Positions 62,414-64,000 of a DNA stretch of 64,000 nt are shown one piece after another (within the stretch, counting starts at the first letter, position 1; each line of letters opens with the position of its first letter). A model generated the notes under the pieces. The model was not told the origin of the DNA. It did not search any database and worked only from the letters and a program-made list of their open reading frames with translations. Source of the stretch: Gammaproteobacteria bacterium (lineage in GTDB: Bacteria > Pseudomonadota > Gammaproteobacteria > Pseudomonadales > Azotimanducaceae); the NCBI GenBank assembly GCA_021773555.1, contig JAJFKA010000034.1, positions 1 through 64,000 of the forward strand, given 5' to 3'. A program made the translations under genes and the position numbers.

Positions 62414-63322
62414 TTGAGTGATTTTGAAAATATCGTATATGAAGTCGAAAATGGCAGGGCACGGATAACACTTAATCGACCTGAAAAGATGAATGCGTTG
62501 TCTTTTGATCTGCTTCACGAACTTCATGAAGCCTTGTGGGAAGCTGACGATAATAAAGCGGTGCATTGCGTCATCATCAAAGGCGAAGGAAGATGTTTTT
62601 CCGCTGGTTATGACCTGACTGGACCGTCGCCAACTACTGGTCGTTCAAGGTTACGATCTGAAGACAATCACTATCGGGGTGGCAGGTCGGTTGATGATGA
62701 TGCCTGGCAACTGGAAAAGGCGCAGCGGCTGCGTATGGCGCTTTTTGATATGCACAAACCAAGCATTGCGCAGGTTCACGGTTATTGCCTGGCTGGTGGA
62801 ACTGACATCGCACTGCTTTGCGACATGATCATTTGTGCCGATGACGCGAAGATTGGCTTTCCCCCTGCCAGGGATCTCGGCGCCTTGCCAAACAACATGT
62901 GGCTATACAATGTCGGTCCGCAATGGGCCAAACGACTGACGCTCACGGGTGACTCGATCACGGGTGTCGAAGCTCAGCAGATCGGGCTGGTGTTGAAGTC
63001 CGTGGCAGGAGAATACCTGGAAGCAGAAGTCGAGCAGTTAGCGGACCGGCTGGCGTTGATCGACCCGGACCTGCTCAGTGCCAACAAGCGAATTATTAAC
63101 CAGGGCCTTGAGCTGATGGGTGCACGCACTTTGCAAAGGATGGCTGCCGAAAATGACGTGCGCGGTCACAATTCAAAGTCGGCACTCGGGTTTGGTAAAC
63201 GCGTAATGGAAAACGGATTAAAGCAAACCCTGGCGGATCGTGATGGCAAGTTCGGTGACGGGATGGCCAGGGTCAATGGGCCGGAATTTCGCGATGAACG
63301 CGGGCACCTTAAAGAACCCTGA
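62414..63322 (+). CDS. Enoyl-CoA hydratase/isomerase family protein
   Basis: A 302-residue crotonase. Family blocks are ARITLNRPEKMNALS, CFSAGYDLTGPSP (first oxyanion-hole region) and HGYCLAGGTDIALLCDMI (second oxyanion NH and catalytic region). It hydrates or isomerises enoyl-CoA in beta-oxidation or a related acyl-CoA pathway. The start is TTG 62414. It is divergent from the small PEGA-like gene and convergent with PrxQ. Exact substrate unknown. Confidence 0.88.
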   Translation: MSDFENIVYEVENGRARITLNRPEKMNALSFDLLHELHEALWEADDNKAVHCVIIKGEGRCFSAGYDLTGPSPTTGRSRLRSEDNHYRGGRSVDDDAWQLEKAQRLRMALFDMHKPSIAQVHGYCLAGGTDIALLCDMIICADDAKIGFPPARDLGALPNNMWLYNVGPQWAKRLTLTGDSITGVEAQQIGLVLKSVAGEYLEAEVEQLADRLALIDPDLLSANKRIINQGLELMGARTLQRMAAENDVRGHNSKSALGFGKRVMENGLKQTLADRDGKFGDGMARVNGPEFRDERGHLKEP

Positions 63323-63341
63323 GTGCAAAAACTTTTTTCTG

Positions 63342-63800
63342 TCAGCTGTTCTCGTGAGCGGCGAGAGTTTTCCTGATCAGGTCGGCGTGAGTGCCAACGA
63401 ACAATTCCGACGCGACTCGATTCCGGATAATCTTGCTTTCGTCGATCAGGTAGGTGACGCGTCTGACGCCGAAACCGAATGGCCCGTCGGCGCCATAGGT
63501 TTTGATCACTGACTTCCGCGGATCACATAGTAGCGGAAAGGGGATGGAAAATTGCTGCGCAAACCGACGGTGACTGTCGACACTCTGTGGGCTGACACCA
63601 ACAATGTTTGCCCCGATCGCTTCGATACCAGCGTAGCTGTCACGGAAAGTGCATGCCTCCGCTGTGCACACGGGTGAGAAATCTGCAGGATAAAAATACA
63701 GAATCACTTCCCCGGTCTCCGTCAATTGATCGAGTGTGACAAGTTCTCCGCTCTGGTTTTGTAGTTCGAAATCTGGGGCGATGTCGCCGATGTTAAGCAT
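63342..63800 (-). CDS. Peroxiredoxin, PrxQ/BCP type
   Basis: A 152-residue peroxiredoxin. The peroxidatic Cys is in FYPADFSPVCTAEACTF, with the resolving Cys five residues later as in atypical 2-Cys PrxQ. It reduces peroxides with thioredoxin. ATG 63800 overlaps the end of the TetR gene by 8 bp, and GGAG precedes it, so the two are co-translated. It is convergent with the enoyl-CoA hydratase. Confidence 0.92.
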   Translation of the reverse strand: MLNIGDIAPDFELQNQSGELVTLDQLTETGEVILYFYPADFSPVCTAEACTFRDSYAGIEAIGANIVGVSPQSVDSHRRFAQQFSIPFPLLCDPRKSVIKTYGADGPFGFGVRRVTYLIDESKIIRNRVASELFVGTHADLIRKTLAAHENS

Positions 63801-64000
63801 AACTTTGCTCCGTATTGATGATTGAGTCCTGGCGCAGCATCAGCGCGAGGATTTTTGATGCGTTGTCCAGATCGGGTTTCGCACCCGTAATGAGGTCGGC
63901 ATACAGAAACGATTCAACAATTCTGGTTAGTGCGTAGGCCATGACGCTGGCCTCCACTGACAATGTCATATGACCAGCAGCTATTTCTGCCTCGATCAGT
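63793..64000 (-). CDS. TetR regulator, C-terminal part (QsdR-like), cut by window edge
   Basis: The minus-strand frame is open from the right edge to TAA at 63793-63795 and yields 68 residues, including VMAYALTRIVESFLYADLI and KPDLDNASKILALML, which match the ligand-domain C-terminus of QsdR-type TetR regulators. The N-terminal DNA-binding domain lies outside the window. Its stop overlaps the PrxQ start by 8 bp, so it probably co-occurs on one transcript with PrxQ. Confidence 0.7.
   Translation of the reverse strand, partial: LIEAEIAAGHMTLSVEASVMAYALTRIVESFLYADLITGAKPDLDNASKILALMLRQDSIINTEQSYA

Noticed and set aside
1-64000. CRISPR arrays, tRNA or rRNA genes, insertion sequences
   Set aside because: No repeat-spacer pattern, no cloverleaf or conserved rRNA segment, and no transposase or terminal inverted repeats were seen.

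Overview
The window looks like chromosomal DNA of a free-living, probably marine, gammaproteobacterium of moderate GC content. The best taxonomic clue is a complete proteobacterial dedicated sortase system (class GN sortase, its vWA substrate, PdsO, PdsR and PdsS), a set known mainly from marine proteobacteria. Supporting hints are a 180 kDa-type NAD-glutamate dehydrogenase, a CYP153-type P450, a PEP-CTERM protein, EptA-type lipid A modification and many acyl-CoA enzymes. The species cannot be named from the sequence. I saw no tRNA, rRNA, insertion sequence, prophage or CRISPR array; the genes look intact and native.

Layout. 1-2142: a TonB-dependent receptor cut by the left edge. 2139-5614 (minus): a tight four-gene operon (GNAT-like 'thermostable hemolysin', AMP-dependent acyl ligase, haem-oxygenase-fold iron enzyme, exported TPR protein) that looks like an uncharacterised acyl-metabolite pathway. 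5698-10042 (minus): an envelope operon with an LTA-synthase-like phosphotransferase, EptA and a PAP2 phosphatase. 10213-18389: two amidohydrolases, a lipoprotein D-aminoacylase homologue without the usual HxH motif, two MFS transporters, a ketopantoate-reductase-like enzyme and an exported SRPBCC protein. 18476-25960: GDPD, NAD-GDH, CYP153-like P450 and a small TPR protein.

26089-33322 is the sortase region. The vWA substrate and the sortase are translationally coupled on the plus strand, pdsO is on the minus strand, and pdsR-pdsS run divergently from pdsO. A GST-like protein with a C-terminal membrane segment sits inside the locus, facing the sortase. The substrate's C-terminal signal is degenerate (YPRTAT instead of LPxTG).

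33351-49332: MsrB, a cold-shock protein with a clear terminator, a two-subunit-type acyl-CoA dehydrogenase pair, an exported TPR protein, a dienelactone hydrolase, an ACAD10-type phosphotransferase, an adenine deaminase, a TPR hybrid histidine kinase, TesB, a serine hydrolase, an MFS transporter and a BaiN-type flavoprotein. 49473-50264 is a PEP-CTERM protein with a very good sigma-54 promoter match. 50531-54340 is a YtrA-type GntR regulator, an ABC exporter and a PVA-dehydrogenase-like cytochrome c/PQQ lipoprotein, headed by a palindromic operator overlapping the -10 box. 54518-64000: flavoprotein, alpha/beta hydrolase, two cupins, rhodanese, GNAT, SDR, a patatin lipoprotein with a small PEGA-like partner, enoyl-CoA hydratase, PrxQ, and the C-terminal end of a QsdR-like TetR regulator cut by the right edge.

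Overall the content suggests an aerobic heterotroph degrading fatty acids, alkanes and xenobiotics, with two separate C-terminal protein-sorting systems (class GN sortase and PEP-CTERM) and active envelope lipid remodelling. All calls come from reading motifs and gene order; no database search was run.
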